DNA from: Afipia sp. OHSU_II-C1
GTDB taxonomy: Bacteria; Pseudomonadota; Alphaproteobacteria; Rhizobiales; Xanthobacteraceae
Assembly (NCBI RefSeq): GCF_000497575.1
Contig: NZ_APJI01000017.1
Coordinates: 1-50,581, forward strand
DNA: 50,581 bases
Direction of reading: 5' to 3'
The notes below the pieces were generated by a model. The model was not told the origin of the DNA. It saw only the letters and a list, made by a program, of their open reading frames with translations, and did not search any database. This document shows positions 24,925 through 32,902 of the stretch, piece by piece. The translations under genes and the position numbers were made by a program. Position 1 is the first letter of the stretch; each line of letters opens with the position of its first letter.

Positions 24925-26208
24925 GTGACACACGGGCGCAAAATTGCGGTCATTGGGCTGGGTTATGTCGGATTGCCGGTCGCGGCGGCTTTTGCCCGTG
25001 CCGGGGTTCCGGTGACCGGCTTCGATATCGATCAGAGGCGCATCACCGAGTTGTGCGAGTTTCACGATCGCACCAACGAAGTCGAGACAGCCGATCTGCG
25101 CCATGCCTCGCTTTCGTTCACCCATGACGTGAATGTGCTGGCATCGTCGAATTTCTTTATTGTCACGGTTCCGACACCAATCGATGAAGCGCGCCAGCCT
25201 GATCTCGGCGCCATGTTCGCGGCTTCCCGTACGGTCGGCAAAGTGCTCAAGAAGGGCGACATCGTCGTTTACGAGTCGACGGTTTATCCGGGAGCCGTCG
25301 AAGACGAATGCGTGCCGCTTCTGGAGAAAGCATCCGGCCTCAAGGCAGGAGCTGATTTCAAGGTCGGTTACTCACCTGAACGCATCAATCCGGGCGACAA
25401 GCAGCACCGTTTCGAGACCATCATGAAGGTGGTGTCGGCGCAGGATGCTGCAACGCTCGACATCGTGGCCGATGTTTACGGTTCGGTGGTGATTGCCGGG
25501 ATTCATCGCGCTCCGTCCATCAAGGTCGCCGAAGCGGCCAAGGTGATCGAGAACACGCAGCGCGACCTGAACATCGCTTTCATGAACGAACTGTCGTTGA
25601 TCTTCCAGGCCCTGAATATCGATACCGGCGACGTGCTTGCCGCGGCGCGCACCAAATGGAATTTCATGCCGTTTCAGCCGGGACTCGTCGGCGGACACTG
25701 CATCGGCGTCGATCCCTATTACCTGACCTATCGAGCGGAGAAGGCGGGGTATCATCCGGAAGTCATTCTCGCTGGACGCCGTATCAATGACGGTATGGGT
25801 CAGCGCATCGCGCGTGAATGTATCCGTGGCCTGCTTCGCCGCAAGGGCGGCGCGGGCGTCGTCACCGTGCTGGGGCTTACTTTCAAGGAAGATGTGCCGG
25901 ATACACGCAACTCGCGCGTGGTCGATATTATTCGCGAACTGGAGTCATTCGGACTTCAGGTGCAGGTCAGCGATCCGATGGCAGACCCCGCCGATGCCAT
26001 GCACGAGTATGGCGTGAAGCTGATTGATTCTGATTCGTTGCAGCCCGCCGATGCAATCATCGTGGCGGTCGCCCACAAGGCTTACGTCGATGCGGGATGG
26101 CCGATGATCCAGAAGTTGTTGAAGAACGGAGACGGTCTCGTTCTCGACGTAAAGATGCGGCTTGATCGCGACAGGCTGCCAGCCGGTATCGAGTTGTGGC
26201 GCCCCTGA
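24925..26208 (+). CDS. tviB: UDP-N-acetylhexosamine 6-dehydrogenase (TviB-type)
   Basis: A 427-residue nucleotide-sugar dehydrogenase. The NAD-binding motif IAVIGLGYVGLPVAAAF is at residues 6-22. ITVPTPIDEARQPDL-type sequence, YESTVYPGAVEDECVP, GYSPERINPGDKQHR and IKVAEAAKVIENTQRDLNIAFMNEL follow. The catalytic cysteine is in GLVGGHCIGVDPYYLT. These blocks match TviB/WbpO-type enzymes, which oxidise UDP-GlcNAc or UDP-GalNAc to the uronate, better than UDP-glucose dehydrogenases. The GTG at 24925 has GGGGACGGA just upstream; a TTG at 24910 is less likely. It opens an operon with an epimerase whose start follows 19 bp after the stop. Confidence 0.9.
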   Translation: MTHGRKIAVIGLGYVGLPVAAAFARAGVPVTGFDIDQRRITELCEFHDRTNEVETADLRHASLSFTHDVNVLASSNFFIVTVPTPIDEARQPDLGAMFAASRTVGKVLKKGDIVVYESTVYPGAVEDECVPLLEKASGLKAGADFKVGYSPERINPGDKQHRFETIMKVVSAQDAATLDIVADVYGSVVIAGIHRAPSIKVAEAAKVIENTQRDLNIAFMNELSLIFQALNIDTGDVLAAARTKWNFMPFQPGLVGGHCIGVDPYYLTYRAEKAGYHPEVILAGRRINDGMGQRIARECIRGLLRRKGGAGVVTVLGLTFKEDVPDTRNSRVVDIIRELESFGLQVQVSDPMADPADAMHEYGVKLIDSDSLQPADAIIVAVAHKAYVDAGWPMIQKLLKNGDGLVLDVKMRLDRDRLPAGIELWRP

Positions 26209-26227
26209 CCGCAGGATGGTGAACGGA

Positions 26228-27244
26228 ATGTCGGACGAGACAGTACTTGTTACGGGGGCCGCGGGTTTTATCGGCTTCCATGTCACGCAGAAACTCTTGC
26301 AGGCTGGCCGCCGTGTCATCGGTCTGGACAACATCAACAGCTACTACGACCCGAAGCTGAAGGAAGCGCGTCTCGACGTGCTGAAAAACGATCCGGCCTT
26401 CAGTTTCGTCAAACTCGACCTTGCCGACAGGGCCGGGGTGGCGGACCTGTTCAGCGCGCATCGCTTTCCCGTCGTGATCCACCTCGCCGCGCAGGCAGGT
26501 GTCCGGTACTCGCTGGAAAATCCGCACGCCTATGTCGATGCAAATCTTCAGGGCTTCACGAACATCCTGGAAGGTTGCCGGCACAACGCATGCCGTCACC
26601 TGCTGTATGCATCGTCGTCTTCGGTGTACGGAGCCAATACCAAGCTGCCGTTCTCCGTGCACGACAGCGTCGATCATCCCATCAGTCTCTACGCGGCTTC
26701 GAAGAAGGCGAACGAGCTGATGGCGCATGCGTACAGCCATCTTTATCGCATTCCCTCAACCGGCCTGCGGTTCTTCACGGTGTATGGGCCATGGGGCCGT
26801 CCCGATATGGCGATGTTCCTGTTCGCCAAGGCCATTCTTGAAGGCCAGCCGATCAAGCTGTTCAATCACGGCAACATGCGGCGTGACTTCACATACGTAG
26901 ACGACGTAACCGAAGCCATCGTGCGGCTGATCGATCATGCGCCGACAGGGCAGACCAAGGCGCCGGACGCGGCTCCCGATCCCGGGACCAGCGCGGCTCC
27001 CTGGCGGGTGTTCAATGTCGGAAACAATCATCCTGAGGAATTGCTCAAGGTCGTCGAACTTCTCGAGAAGGAGTTCGGGCGCACCGCGACCAAGGAAATG
27101 CTGCCTATGCAGCCGGGTGACGTGCCTGCCACTTACGCCGATGTCGATGACTTGATGCGCGAGGTCGGCTTCCGCCCGTCTACGACAATCGAAGACGGTA
27201 TCGCGCGGTTCTCGGCGTGGTATCGCGACTATCATCGGCTATAG
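26228..27244 (+). CDS. UDP-uronate 4-epimerase (UDP-glucuronate epimerase-like)
   Basis: An extended SDR epimerase of 338 residues. VLVTGAAGFIGFHVTQKLL is the Rossmann motif, and LDNINSYYDPKLKEARL is the loop typical of UDP-glucuronate 4-epimerases (LspL/CapI/WbnF type). SSSSVYGANTKLPF and YAASKKANELMAHAYSHLY give the catalytic Ser and Tyr-x3-Lys. FFTVYGPWGRPDMAMFLFAKAIL and MRRDFTYVDDV complete the family pattern. A start at 26228 is preferred over 26216. Beside a UDP-HexNAc dehydrogenase it may act on an N-acetylhexosaminuronate instead of UDP-glucuronate. A proline/aspartate-rich insertion (KAPDAAPDPGTSAAP) is usual for the group. Confidence 0.85.
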   Translation: MSDETVLVTGAAGFIGFHVTQKLLQAGRRVIGLDNINSYYDPKLKEARLDVLKNDPAFSFVKLDLADRAGVADLFSAHRFPVVIHLAAQAGVRYSLENPHAYVDANLQGFTNILEGCRHNACRHLLYASSSSVYGANTKLPFSVHDSVDHPISLYAASKKANELMAHAYSHLYRIPSTGLRFFTVYGPWGRPDMAMFLFAKAILEGQPIKLFNHGNMRRDFTYVDDVTEAIVRLIDHAPTGQTKAPDAAPDPGTSAAPWRVFNVGNNHPEELLKVVELLEKEFGRTATKEMLPMQPGDVPATYADVDDLMREVGFRPSTTIEDGIARFSAWYRDYHRL

Positions 27245-27268
27245 GCCTCTGAAACAGTTTGAGGACGC

Positions 27269-28681
27269 ATGAGCGAGCGAATTATTCCACTGATTATGTG
27301 CGGCGGTGCAGGCACTCGGTTGTGGCCTGCTTCGCGCGAAGGGCGCCCAAAGCAATTTCTTCGGCTGTTCGGTTCGAACTCGACCTTTCAGGAGACGATG
27401 CTGCGTGTGAGCGATCCAGCGCTGTTCGCGCGGCCCATCGTTATTACGAATGCGGCCTATCGCTTCATGGTGCTCGAACAGCTCAGCGAAATCGGGCTAG
27501 AGGCGGACATCCTCCTCGAGCCGGCACGGCGTGATTCCGGTCCCGCGATCGCCACCGGTGCAGCTTTCGCCCTGACCCGGGACCCGGATGCTGTCGTGCT
27601 GGCGCTGGCCGCGGACCATGTGGTGCGGAACGTTCCCGCTTTCGTCGAAGCTTGCCGGAAGGCGCTCGGCGCTGCGAATGCTGGACGTATCGTCACGTTT
27701 GGCGTTTTGCCGGAGCGGCCTGCGACGGAATACGGTTATATCCGGCCTGGAGAGGTCATCTCCGGTGATGTCCGCAAAGTCTCGAAGTTCGTCGAGAAGC
27801 CGGACCCTGCAACCGCCACGGGCTATGTTGCCGAAGGTTATCTGTGGAACTGCGGTAACTTCATGTTCCGCGCCCAGATGCTGCTGGATGAGTATCGCGG
27901 CGTCGATTCCGACAGTGTCAGTACGCTGGTCGACGCGGTGGCCAATGCCGGACGCGATCTCGATTTCGTGACTCTCCCGCTTGAGTCGTTCGGAAAGGCG
28001 ACCCCGATCTCGATCGATTATGCGGTCATGGAAAAAACCACCCAGGCTGCCGTTGTGCCGGTTGATTGCGGCTGGTCCGATGTCGGCTCCTGGCACGCGG
28101 TGTGGGAGCTTTCGGACAAGGACGAACACGGCAACGTCGCGCAGGGCCTGACTGTGTTCGAAGACTCGCGCAACTGCAATGTCTCCACCGACAAGGCGCT
28201 GGTCGCGCTGGAGGGCGTCGACGATCTTGTCGTCGTGGCGACGCAGGACGCCATTCTGGTGTCCCGCCAGAACGATCCCAATGGTTTGAAGCGGCTGGTG
28301 GGCAAGCTGCGAACTGTGGCTCCGCAGGTGACCGAAGACCACATCAAGGTGCATCGGCCGTGGGGGTCATATCAGTCGCTCGATATCGGCGAACGCCATC
28401 AGGTGAAGCGGATTGTTGTGAAGGCAGGCGGCCGGCTCTCGCTGCAAAAGCATCATCACCGGTCCGAACACTGGATCGTTGTGCGCGGAACGGCGCTCGT
28501 GACGGTCAACGAGCTGCAAAAGATGGTTCACGAGAATGAGTCCATCTACATCCCGATCGGCGCGGTCCACCGGATGGAGAATCCCGGCAAGATTCCTCTG
28601 GAACTGATCGAGGTCCAGACCGGCAGTTATCTGGGCGAGGACGACATCATCCGCATCGAGGACGATTATCGGCGCTCCTGA
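27269..28681 (+). CDS. manC: mannose-1-phosphate guanylyltransferase / mannose-6-phosphate isomerase
   Basis: A bifunctional ManC/AlgA-type enzyme of 470 residues that supplies GDP-mannose. The nucleotidyltransferase half has IMCGGAGTRLWPASREGRPKQFL (residues 9-31), ALAADHVV, TEYGYIRPG and VSKFVEKPD. The isomerase half is a cupin: VHRPWGSYQSLD, GRLSLQKHHHRSEHWIVVRG and ESIYIPIGAVHRMENPG. GAGGA lies at a good distance before ATG 27269. It sits 24 bp after the epimerase, so cotranscription is likely. The full length, with no break between halves, fits typical ManC proteins. Confidence 0.93.
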   Translation: MSERIIPLIMCGGAGTRLWPASREGRPKQFLRLFGSNSTFQETMLRVSDPALFARPIVITNAAYRFMVLEQLSEIGLEADILLEPARRDSGPAIATGAAFALTRDPDAVVLALAADHVVRNVPAFVEACRKALGAANAGRIVTFGVLPERPATEYGYIRPGEVISGDVRKVSKFVEKPDPATATGYVAEGYLWNCGNFMFRAQMLLDEYRGVDSDSVSTLVDAVANAGRDLDFVTLPLESFGKATPISIDYAVMEKTTQAAVVPVDCGWSDVGSWHAVWELSDKDEHGNVAQGLTVFEDSRNCNVSTDKALVALEGVDDLVVVATQDAILVSRQNDPNGLKRLVGKLRTVAPQVTEDHIKVHRPWGSYQSLDIGERHQVKRIVVKAGGRLSLQKHHHRSEHWIVVRGTALVTVNELQKMVHENESIYIPIGAVHRMENPGKIPLELIEVQTGSYLGEDDIIRIEDDYRRS

Positions 28682-28858
28682 CGTTGCGTCGATCTGGAAA
28701 GATTCCAATTTTTCAATGGGTTATATCGAGGGTCGATGTAATTCTTTGAATCAAAACGTGTAGGGAATCCAGGCCGCTCCGTTCGCCACACATGTGACGA
28801 CATGCTAGGACATCTGCGGCGAGCGGGCAGCGACTCGTGCCCGGTTTCAAGGAATCAG
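28682..28858. other. AT-rich gap before the WbpB-like gene
   Basis: No gene is seen. The left half is AT-rich, including CAATGGGT at 28714-28721 directly followed by TATAT, which could serve as a -10-like region. No clear -35 partner is present. AAGGA at 28849-28853 is the ribosome-binding site of the next gene. Confidence 0.3.
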
Positions 28859-29875
28859 ATGATGAGCTCGACGGTGTCGACAAAGAATACGGCTGGCAAC
28901 GAACGAGTTTTGCGCGTCGGTGTCGTTGGCGCGGGGGTCATGGGCACCAATCACGCCCGCGTGCTGGCCGGTCTGCCCGGTGTCGAACTTGTCGGTATTG
29001 TCGATCCGCTTCAGGCGCACCGCACGCGCGCGCTGGAGATTGTCGGCTGTCCGACGTTCGCGACTCTGGAAGAGATGCTCGATGCCGGCCCCGATGCCGT
29101 GACCATCGCCGCGCCGACACACCTTCATCGCGATGTCGCTCTTGCCTGCATCGCGCGAAAAATTCACGTCCTCGTCGAGAAGCCGATCGCGTCGTCGGTC
29201 GAGGAAGGGCACGAGATCGTCACCGCCGCACGCAATGCCGGAGTGACACTGATGGTCGGCCATGTCGAGCGGTTCAATCCGGCTGTCGCCGCGATCAAGC
29301 AGGCGATCAAGGACGAAGAGATCCTTTCGATTGCGATCACCCGCGTCGGGCCGTTTCCGCCGCGCATGTCGAATGTCGGCGTGGTGATCGATCTTGCCGT
29401 TCACGACATCGACCTCATCCGCTGGTTCACTGAATCCGACATCGTCGATGTCCAGCCGCAGCTGGCGAGCGCCGTCGCCGAGCGCGAGGATATCGCGCTG
29501 CTTCAGTTCCGTACTGCGTCCGGCGTGCTTGCCCATATCAACACCAACTGGCTGACGCCGTTCAAGGCGCGCAGCGTCACCGTGGCGACGCGTGGCAAGT
29601 ACGTTCAGGGCGATCTGCTGACGCGGCAGGTGACCGAATGTTTCGGTTTCCAGCGCGACGGCAGCTACTCGATGCGGCATCTGTCGGTCGGACACGACGA
29701 ACCTTTGCGCGCTGAACTGGTTGCCTTCCTCGATGCCGTGCGGACCGGCAACGCACCTGCCGTGACGGGCGATGAAGGCGTCGCCAGCCTCGAGATTGCG
29801 ATCAAGTGTCTCGATGCTCCGGCGGGCTCCATCGCCGCACCGCTGCGCAAGGGGCCGCGCGCCGTCGCAAGCTGA
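28859..29875 (+). CDS. Gfo/Idh/MocA oxidoreductase (WbpB/WlbA-like UDP-HexNAcA 3-dehydrogenase)
   Basis: A 338-residue NAD-dependent oxidoreductase. The N-terminus LRVGVVGAGVMGTNHARVLAGLPGVELVGIVD is the nucleotide-binding fold. The signature HVLVEKPIASSVEEGHEIV holds the catalytic lysine, and GHVERFNPAVAAIK plus VIDLAVHDIDLIRWF are typical of the WlbA/WbpB branch. In Pseudomonas O-antigen synthesis WbpB oxidises C3 of UDP-GlcNAc uronate before transamination by WbpE. A WbpE-like gene follows here, supporting that role. ATG 28859 with AAGGA upstream is chosen over a longer frame from 28802. Confidence 0.82.
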   Translation: MMSSTVSTKNTAGNERVLRVGVVGAGVMGTNHARVLAGLPGVELVGIVDPLQAHRTRALEIVGCPTFATLEEMLDAGPDAVTIAAPTHLHRDVALACIARKIHVLVEKPIASSVEEGHEIVTAARNAGVTLMVGHVERFNPAVAAIKQAIKDEEILSIAITRVGPFPPRMSNVGVVIDLAVHDIDLIRWFTESDIVDVQPQLASAVAEREDIALLQFRTASGVLAHINTNWLTPFKARSVTVATRGKYVQGDLLTRQVTECFGFQRDGSYSMRHLSVGHDEPLRAELVAFLDAVRTGNAPAVTGDEGVASLEIAIKCLDAPAGSIAAPLRKGPRAVAS

Positions 29876-29909
29876 CGGCATCTCATCTTTCGAAATGGAT
29901 ACGGCACGC

Positions 29910-31055
29910 ATGAACCAGCATTTGCGATCAGAACCCGTGGCATTCATCGACATTGGCGCTCAGCGCCGGCGTCTCGGCACGAAGATCGATGACGCCGTTG
30001 CGCGCGTGCTGACGCATTGCCAGTTCATCAACGGTCCCGAAGTCACCCAGCTTGAGGCCGATCTGGCGGCGTTCTGCGGCGCAAAGCATGTGGTCGCCTG
30101 CGCCAGCGGCACGGACGCATTGCTGATGGTGCTGATGGCGCAGGGCATCGGTCCCGGCGACGCGGTGATCTGTCCGTCGTTCACCTTCTGCGCGACCGGC
30201 GAAGTGGTCGCGCTGACCGGTGCGACGCCGGTGTTCGTCGATGTGAATGAAGTCTCGTTCAACATGGACATCACGTCCCTGAAGAAGGGCATTGCCACTG
30301 CGCGCAAGCTCGGCTTGAAACCAAAAGCGATCGTGCCGGTCGATCTGTTCGGCCAGAGCGCGGATCACGATGCGATCATCGAGGTTGCAAAAAGCGAAGG
30401 CCTGTTCGTGCTGGACGACGCCGCGCAGTCCTTTGGCGCCACCTACAAGGGCAGGCGTCTCGGTACGTTCGGTCTGGCGACGGCGACCAGCTTCTTTCCG
30501 GCCAAGCCCCTCGGATGTTTCGGCGACGGCGGCGCGATCTTCACGAACGACGCCGATCTTGCCGAGCGCCTGCGCAGCATCAGGGTTCACGGGCAGGGCA
30601 CCGAGAAATACGACAACGTCCGTCTCGGTCTGACCGCGCGGCTGGACACCATGCAGGCCGCGATCCTGATCGAGAAGCTGAAGATTTTCGACGACGAGAT
30701 CGCGGCCCGTAACAAGGTGGCGAGCCGCTATTTCGATGCGCTGCATAACATCGTGACAGCTCCGCGCGTGGCCGACGGCAATGTGTCAACCTGGGCGCAG
30801 TACACCATTCGGCTGCCGAATGGTGGTCGCGAGGCATTTGCGGACGCTCTCAAGGCGCAGGGCATTCCGACCGCGATCTACTATCCGAAGTCCATGCACC
30901 AGCAGACGGCCTACAAGCACTATCCGACTGTGGAAGGCGGGTTGCCGGTCAGCGAAAAACTGTCCTCGGATGTTATCAGCCTGCCGATGCACGCCTATCT
31001 CGATCAGGCCGCGCAGGATCGCGTGATCAAGGCTGTGCGCGACGCGCTAGCTTAA
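29910..31055 (+). CDS. wbpE: WbpE-like UDP-3-keto-hexuronate aminotransferase
   Basis: A DegT/DnrJ/EryC1/StrS aminotransferase of about 381 residues, very close in motif pattern to WbpE/WlbC. It opens FIDIGAQRRRLGTKIDDAV, has CASGTDALLMVLMAQGIGPGD, LDDAAQSFGATYKG, and the Schiff-base lysine (about K199) in SFFPAKPLGCFGDGGAIFT. DTMQAAILIEKL and YYPKSMHQQ follow. It would aminate the 3-keto product of the preceding WbpB-like enzyme. ATG 29910 is preferred (GGA 9 bp upstream); ATG 29895 would add five residues. No WbpD-type N-acetyltransferase lies beside it. Confidence 0.86.
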   Translation: MNQHLRSEPVAFIDIGAQRRRLGTKIDDAVARVLTHCQFINGPEVTQLEADLAAFCGAKHVVACASGTDALLMVLMAQGIGPGDAVICPSFTFCATGEVVALTGATPVFVDVNEVSFNMDITSLKKGIATARKLGLKPKAIVPVDLFGQSADHDAIIEVAKSEGLFVLDDAAQSFGATYKGRRLGTFGLATATSFFPAKPLGCFGDGGAIFTNDADLAERLRSIRVHGQGTEKYDNVRLGLTARLDTMQAAILIEKLKIFDDEIAARNKVASRYFDALHNIVTAPRVADGNVSTWAQYTIRLPNGGREAFADALKAQGIPTAIYYPKSMHQQTAYKHYPTVEGGLPVSEKLSSDVISLPMHAYLDQAAQDRVIKAVRDALA

Positions 31056-31078
31056 GGCGGTACGCTCGATCCCTCAGT

Positions 31079-31243
31079 CGTCATGGCCGGATTTATTCCG
31101 GCCATCCACGCCTTTCTTCTTTTCTCCTTTCGAAAAGACGTGGATGCCCGGGACAGGCCCGGGCATAACGAGCATTGAAAATGTGCCCGCGCTTGGGCAT
31201 CCCAAAAAAGACGTGGATGGCCGGAATAAATCCGGCCATGACG
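31079..31243. repeat. composite palindromic repeat with 32-bp inverted ends
   Basis: Positions 31079-31110 and 31212-31243 are exact reverse complements over 32 bp. Each end is itself a hairpin with arms ATGGCCGGA and TCCGGCCAT around five bases. A related internal unit at 31140-31170 has arms ATGCCCGGG and CCCGGGCAT around ACAGG, in the same orientation as the right end. All units share the flank ACGTGGATG or its complement. The structure resembles REP/BIME-type interspersed elements; no coding capacity and no clear target duplication are seen. Confidence 0.8.
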
Positions 31244-31300
31244 GGGCAGGTCAGAACTTCACCGGTTCGCGAACGGGACATCATGCGGTAGGACTAGCGG

Positions 31301-32830
31301 ATGCTCGGACGCATTTTCACCGTCGGCGGCTATACCCTTCTTTCGCGGGTTACCGGGTTCGCGCGCGACATCATGCTTGCGGCGATCCTCGGCGCCGGCC
31401 CTCTGGCCGATGCTTTCTTCGTGGCGCTGCGGCTTCCCAACCATTTCCGGGCAATTTTTGCGGAGGGGGCGTTCAATGCCGCCTTCGTGCCGGCCTATGC
31501 GCATGTCCACGGCGAGCGCGGGGAGGCTGCCGCAAAACTGTTCGGCGATCGTATCTTCACCCTGCTGTTCGTATCGCAGGTCGTGCTGCTGATCCTTGCG
31601 CTGGTCTTCATGCCGCAGGCGATGTCAATTCTCGCGCCCGGCTTCACCGACGATCCCGCGCAGCGCCATCTCGCCATTGAGCTGACACGGATCACGTTTC
31701 CTTACCTGCTGCTCATTACGCTGGTGACGCTCTACGGCGGCATGCTCAACGTGATGCATCGCTTTGCCAGCGCCGCCGCGGCGCCAATATTCCTCAACCT
31801 GTCTATGATGGCGACGCTGGCGCTGGCCGCGTTCTTTCCCACCGCCGGACATGCGGCGGCCTGGGGCGTGCTGATTTCAGGATTCCTGCAATACGCTCTC
31901 CTTGCTGGCGACGCCAAGGTTCACGGTATTCTTCCCAAGTTCACCTCGCTGAAGCTCGATGAAAATGTGCGCGGATTTTTCCGGGCACTGGGGCCGGCAA
32001 CATTGGGTTCGATGGGGACGCAGGTCGCGCTGTTCGCCGATACCATCATCGCGACCTTCCTCGCCGCTGGTGCGCTATCGGCATTGTATTATGCAGACCG
32101 TCTCAACCAGTTGCCGATCGGGGTGATCGGCATCGCCATCGGCACGGTGCTGCTGCCGGAAATGTCACGGCGAATTACCGCCGGCGATGATGAGGGCGCG
32201 ATTGCTTCGCAGCGGCGCGCGTTCGATTTCACGCTGCTTTTTTCAGTCCCCTTCGTCGCCGCCTTTCTTGTCGTGCCGGATGTCATCATGCGCGCCATGT
32301 TTGCGCGGGGCGCGTTCTCGAAAGCCGATGCGGTTGCTGCGGGGGCGACGCTCGCGGCTTACGCCGTGGGGCTCATTCCGTTTGTTCTGATCAGGAGCGC
32401 CGTCGCCACTTTCTATGCCCGCAAGGACACCGCGACACCAGTCAAGGCTGCGCTGACCGGCGTGGCCGTCAATGTCGGGCTGAAACTCGCGCTGGTCGGG
32501 TCGCTGGCGCAAATCGGGCTCGCGCTGGCGACCGCTGTTGGTGCATGGGTCAATCTCCTGCTTGTGCTTCTTTTTGCGACACGCCGCGGGTTCTTTGTGT
32601 TCGATCGGGCTTTTCTTGTGTCCTTGGCGAAGTTCGCGACAGCGGGCGCGGTGTTGGCTGCGGCGCTATGGCTCACGTCCCGTTGGGCGGCGACAGCATT
32701 GGCGGGGATGACATCGCTGCGCGATGAAACTGCTCTCGGAATTTTGATCGTGGTCGGCGTCATTGTTTACGGCAGCAGCGTGTTGCTGCTGTTCGGAAAG
32801 CGATGGCTGACAGCGCTGATTCGCGGGTAA
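31301..32830 (+). CDS. murJ: lipid II flippase MurJ
   Basis: A 509-residue polytopic membrane protein of the MOP exporter superfamily that moves lipid II across the inner membrane. The N-terminus MLGRIFTVGGYTLLSRVTGFARDIMLAAILGAGPLADAFFVALRLPNHFRAIFAEGAFNAAFVPAYA is diagnostic for MurJ/MviN, including the conserved R and GAF segments. About fourteen helices follow, with the conserved motif LYYADRLNQLPIGVIGIAIGTVLLPEMSR midway. Length matches the family. It lies downstream of the repeat element and is not obviously part of the glycan operon. Housekeeping role in peptidoglycan synthesis is expected. Confidence 0.95.
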   Translation: MLGRIFTVGGYTLLSRVTGFARDIMLAAILGAGPLADAFFVALRLPNHFRAIFAEGAFNAAFVPAYAHVHGERGEAAAKLFGDRIFTLLFVSQVVLLILALVFMPQAMSILAPGFTDDPAQRHLAIELTRITFPYLLLITLVTLYGGMLNVMHRFASAAAAPIFLNLSMMATLALAAFFPTAGHAAAWGVLISGFLQYALLAGDAKVHGILPKFTSLKLDENVRGFFRALGPATLGSMGTQVALFADTIIATFLAAGALSALYYADRLNQLPIGVIGIAIGTVLLPEMSRRITAGDDEGAIASQRRAFDFTLLFSVPFVAAFLVVPDVIMRAMFARGAFSKADAVAAGATLAAYAVGLIPFVLIRSAVATFYARKDTATPVKAALTGVAVNVGLKLALVGSLAQIGLALATAVGAWVNLLLVLLFATRRGFFVFDRAFLVSLAKFATAGAVLAAALWLTSRWAATALAGMTSLRDETALGILIVVGVIVYGSSVLLLFGKRWLTALIRG

Positions 32831-32902
32831 GCCATTTGCGCTTCCTTCCATTCCGCTGCATGATGGACGTTAGAAACGTTTCAGATCGCAGCCGGAGATA
32901 GC

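Noticed and set aside
28847..29953. 368-codon minus-strand frame opposite the WbpB-like gene
   Set aside because: It is a shadow of an established oxidoreductase gene and has no family features.
31079..31243. Insertion sequence or MITE with target duplication
   Set aside because: There is no transposase, and the bases next to the 32-bp ends do not form a direct repeat. A palindromic interspersed repeat is the better description.
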